A stretch of 64,000 nt of DNA from Anas platyrhynchos (taxonomy: Eukaryota; Chordata; Aves; Anseriformes; Anatidae), in assembly GCF_047663525.1 (NCBI RefSeq), contig NC_092590.1, forward strand, positions 54,156,501-54,220,500, written 5' to 3'. The position numbers and the translations under genes were made by a program. The number at the start of each line of letters is the position of its first letter. Position 1 is the first letter of the stretch. The notes under the pieces were generated by a model. That model did no database searches, was not told the origin of the DNA, and saw only the letters and a list, made by a program, of their open reading frames with translations. Positions 61,090 through 64,000 of the stretch are shown piece by piece.

Positions 61090-63962
61090 CTAAGAAAAGG
61101 AAAAATATTTTATTAAGCTTAAATGCAACTACAGTATACCACAGTAACACTAAACTCAAGGGCTTAACCAATACTCAGAAAGCCTTGTTATATTACAAAA
61201 TCTTGTTTTATACTGCACAGTTATCACAAAAAACAACACTAGTTACAAAGAATAGGAGCACCTGAGCACTTTCATTTGGACAATTACAGGTAAATTCAGC
61301 TATATATATGTTTTTAATCACATAAGCCTGGCTGACATTACATACAACTTTGGTTGTACCTAATAAGGTATCCAGATATTTTTGGAACAGCAGTAGGATG
61401 CCAGCTCTAATACACTGGGTATCTTGACTACCACTTACATCTAGATAAATTGACTGAACCCTTAAACAATGTTAAACAAACACCATCCAACATCAGTTGT
61501 CAGAAGAACTCTTAACAGTTGTGAGAAAGGGACAGTCGCTTAATCTTTAACATGTTAGCTTGAGATCTGAGGACAAGATAATTGAGGCATCATGTTTGTT
61601 TCTTTCCCTATGGTTTTGTCCAGTCTTGTCAGCATTATGATTTCTTACTGAAAACCTACACAGAAGTTTTGTTGCAACCAGTCTCTAAGGAAGCACTTCA
61701 TTATAATTACATTAATCATCTGAAAAAAACTAGTTAGGAAATGTGTGAAGTTACACATTATGTGTCTACTACTATTAGTAAGATGTTGAGGAGACAAGAG
61801 TGAACACAGACACTAGGAAACTTTGAAAAGGCCAATTACTCCTGATCCCCACTTTTACTGGAAGCAACTAGATGTTACACAAAGTTAGAAGTAAAATTTT
61901 AAAAAAGTGTCTGTCAATATTCTATTTGGAACGCAAGCAGAACATGTCTTTGTGGGGTTTTGTAAGGGAATATATAGCCCATCTTAGCAAGACTCTTGGG
62001 TTTACATATATTAGAAATAATAAAAAACAAAAATAAAAAACTTACACATTTTGCCACAACATTTTTCCTGTAAGCTTTCAGTCTGTAAAACAGAATACCA
62101 TACATACATTAATAGAGTAGAGCATCTCCTGTAAAGCTGAAGAGTGAGTTGTCAAAATGCTGAGCATTGCTTTTTTGCTAGATTTTTAAAAAGCACCAGA
62201 ACCATTTCCATATTTTGTATACAGAAGATGAAGCTTTAAACAAGATTTAAATTCACATTTCTCAATTTGAGACATTTTCCTTCAGGTACATAACATGTAT
62301 GTAAAATTTTATTTGTGTTTATTTAGGACTTCTGCTATAACTCTTAACATTCAGGTTTCCTACATGCACATGTAGCACATGAATTCTTACAGCACCTCTG
62401 CTTGGATCCCCACTTTTAATTTTTTTTAAGCACAATTTAAATTTAATTTAGACATCAACAGCAAAAACATGACATGAAACAACAGTGAAGTAAACAGTTT
62501 GTTCTAAAAGTGAGTGCTGTTTAGAACTGTATGTGCTCAGCCTGCAAGACATTTCCTTTGCAATAGCACAGTTCAGTTCTTTATTTTGCTGACTCGGGCA
62601 GAAAAATCAATTATTCCAAAGGCAGATAATCTTTTTCAACACTCAATCTTTTTCCACTGCCAGAGAGGAAGTGGACACATGTGGCAAGTTATACTTTGGC
62701 CATTAAGTGCTGACCACAGGCAATTTAAAATAACATTGTATAAATTTAAATGAAAATATTTAAGTTCTTATTCATCGTGACAGCTCAAAAGTATGTTTTA
62801 TTTTTTCCCAAGAGGTCTGGTAGCACATACAAAGAAAATACAATTCTACAGTAAAAAAAAAAAAAAAAAAAAAAAAAGTATTTTAATATGTAAAACTAGG
62901 CAGGACAGTTCAAATTTTAAATAGCTTTAAAAAAAAGGAAAACAATGGTTTCACTTACGTTTCTCTTGCAATTATTTTCTTGCCAATAGCAGCCTGAATG
63001 GCTATTTCAAACAATTGTCTAGGTATAGCATCCTTTAAACGTTCGCACAGGAATTTACCAGTAGCGTAAGCTTTATCACTGAAGCAGAAAGTTTTCAGAA
63101 AGTCAGTAACTCCTCAAATATATCCATAGAACAAAGTGTTTGAGAAGAGTTATAACAAAGGCTTTCATTTTGTCTTCTAAGTTAAACTGACCAGATAACA
63201 AATTTACTTCTCATGAGTCGTCTCTGTATGTCACCAATTACAGAAGGCTTTCACATGTAAGTTTAAAATATTTGTAATAAATACCCCAATCATCTATCAC
63301 ACTGAAGCTGTACTGAAAAAATTCACAGCTTTAAACGCTATTTTGAACTAGAGGGGAATTTCAAGGGGAAATTTTATTTACTGTTTCTGTAATAAGTAGA
63401 TCATTTGACCTTTCATACCTATATTTTAGAAATATTTTCTTATATTACAATGAAAGTTGAGTGGTGTTTTAACGTACTATAGCTACCTGCTAATCAAAGT
63501 TATCCAACCATATTTAGCTTATGCATATACATCAGATTTTGGGAAGAGAAAAGTGACAAGAAGTCTAGAGAATTACAAGACAGCATTTGAAGAAGGACAA
63601 AAAACAAGAAAGTTGATCACCATCCCTTTCCAATAATCCTGAGAAGTTACAGAAAGGAGAACTAACAAAGACATTGTGAGAAGAAAACAAAGGCTGGAAA
63701 CAGAAAGGCATTATTTTCACCAGCAAGTAACTCACTCCTGAGACACTTATGTAAACTGAATCATTTTAGCAAGCATTTATCATGTATTAGTAATACATGT
63801 TTTCATTGTGTATTAATAAGAAGTCTTAGTTCTTTAGAATAGAGAATCCAGACAACCTACCAGTGTATGATAGTTGCCAGTTCTTCAACTGGATTTCCAT
63901 TTAGAAGAATATCCATTTTGATAAGGTCTGCTGCCTGGTATCCTGCATCTTCATAATCAAAA
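60952..63962 (-). CDS. GUF1: GUF1 (mitochondrial LepA/EF4 GTPase), last four coding exons, 3' part of gene only
   Basis: GUF1 is the mitochondrial homologue of bacterial LepA (EF4), a ribosome-dependent GTPase linked to back-translocation and translation fidelity (family knowledge). Joining complement(63861..63962, 62959..63078, 62046..62082, 60952..61089) reads the final 131 residues without a break. These are the end of the EF-G-like domain V ([19 protein letters not shown], then [20 protein letters not shown]) followed by the LepA-only C-terminal domain ([11 protein letters not shown] / [20 protein letters not shown] / [16 protein letters not shown]). The GTPase domain, start codon and mitochondrial presequence lie beyond the right edge; the human protein is about 670 residues. 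All four acceptors and three donors are canonical. The gene converges on GNPDA2, as in other amniotes. Confidence 0.96.
62046..62082 (-). CDS. GUF1: GUF1 37-nt micro-exon
   Basis: This exon of only 37 nt is bounded by TTCTGTTTTACAG and TGT|GTAAGT on the minus strand. It supplies one base that completes a Thr codon (AC|A), then [12 protein letters not shown]. The peptide is the conserved junction between domain V and the YGGD motif of LepA proteins, so the exon is certain despite its size. Confidence 0.95.
62853..62877 (+). repeat. Poly(A) run, 25 nt, in a GUF1 intron
   Basis: Twenty-five A on the + strand lie 82 nt past the 5' splice site of the GUF1 intron 62083-62958. In the GUF1 transcript this is a U25 tract near the donor. 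Confidence 0.97.
62959..63078 (-). CDS. GUF1: GUF1 coding exon (third from end)
   Basis: The 120-nt exon lies between CTTTCTGCTTCAG and AC|GTAAGT on the minus strand. It encodes [20 protein letters not shown] and [19 protein letters not shown]. The IPRQ and IQAAIG stretch is a hallmark of LepA family proteins. It is phase 2 at both ends. Confidence 0.95.
63861..63962 (-). CDS. GUF1: GUF1 coding exon (fourth from end)
   Basis: The acceptor TTTTTGTTTAG abuts 63962 and the donor CACTG|GTAGGT starts at 63860. The exon encodes [20 protein letters not shown] and [13 protein letters not shown], with a split Cys codon (TG|T) at the 3' junction. This corresponds to the start of the EF-G-like C-terminal alpha/beta domain. 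Further upstream exons are outside the window. Confidence 0.94.
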
Positions 63963-64000
63963 CTAAACAAAAAGTAGCTTAAACATTAGTGATGGTTTTG

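Overview
This is a vertebrate, almost certainly avian, nuclear genome window. The evidence is a set of CR1 non-LTR retrotransposon fragments of the kind that dominate bird genomes, intron-split genes with vertebrate splice sites, one strong CpG-island promoter, and the gene pair GNPDA2/GUF1 arranged tail to tail as in other amniotes. No bacterial, viral or CRISPR-like content was seen.

Positions 1 to about 51,000 are an AT-rich gene desert. No exon chain with convincing splice sites and a recognisable protein could be read there on either strand. From gene order in other amniotes, this is probably the GNPDA2-proximal part of the long gene-poor interval that leads towards the GABRG1/GABRA2 cluster (established synteny plus inference). 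The desert holds CR1 relics of different ages (8436-8805 minus, 21760-22090 plus, 26125-26310 minus, 34692-35345 plus, 38830-39182 plus, 50638-50780 minus, 51000-51287 plus). It also holds a 372-base uninterrupted pyrimidine tract at 6197-6568, many long poly(A) runs that all lie on the + strand, an isolated CpG-rich islet with a CTCF-like motif near 45,550, a 22-bp perfect palindrome, and a 27-bp tandem duplication.

Positions 51,288-58,800 hold the complete GNPDA2 gene (+ strand; glucosamine-6-phosphate deaminase 2). The CpG-island promoter and a noncoding first exon lie at about 51.3-51.5 kb. The coding sequence is join(52492..52615, 52930..53031, 53540..53722, 54063..54247, 54341..54515, 58072..58130), giving 275 residues with every junction in phase. 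Intron 2 uses a GC-AG splice pair. The 3'UTR carries a G-quadruplex-type motif and poly(A) signals near 58.72-58.79 kb.

Positions 60,952 to the window end hold the last four coding exons of GUF1 (minus strand; the mitochondrial LepA/EF4 translation GTPase). They encode the final 131 residues, including the LepA-specific C-terminal domain; the rest of the gene lies beyond the right edge. GNPDA2 and GUF1 converge on a spacer of about 2.1 kb that contains an internal CR1 reverse-transcriptase fragment. The two genes are neighbours but have unrelated roles: cytosolic amino-sugar catabolism and mitochondrial translation fidelity.

No clearly new biological system was found. The most interesting items are the long triplex-prone tract, the GC-AG intron inside the GNPDA2 phosphate loop, the strand-asymmetric poly(A) runs, the CR1 pair abutting the GNPDA2 promoter, and the isolated CpG/CTCF-like islet.
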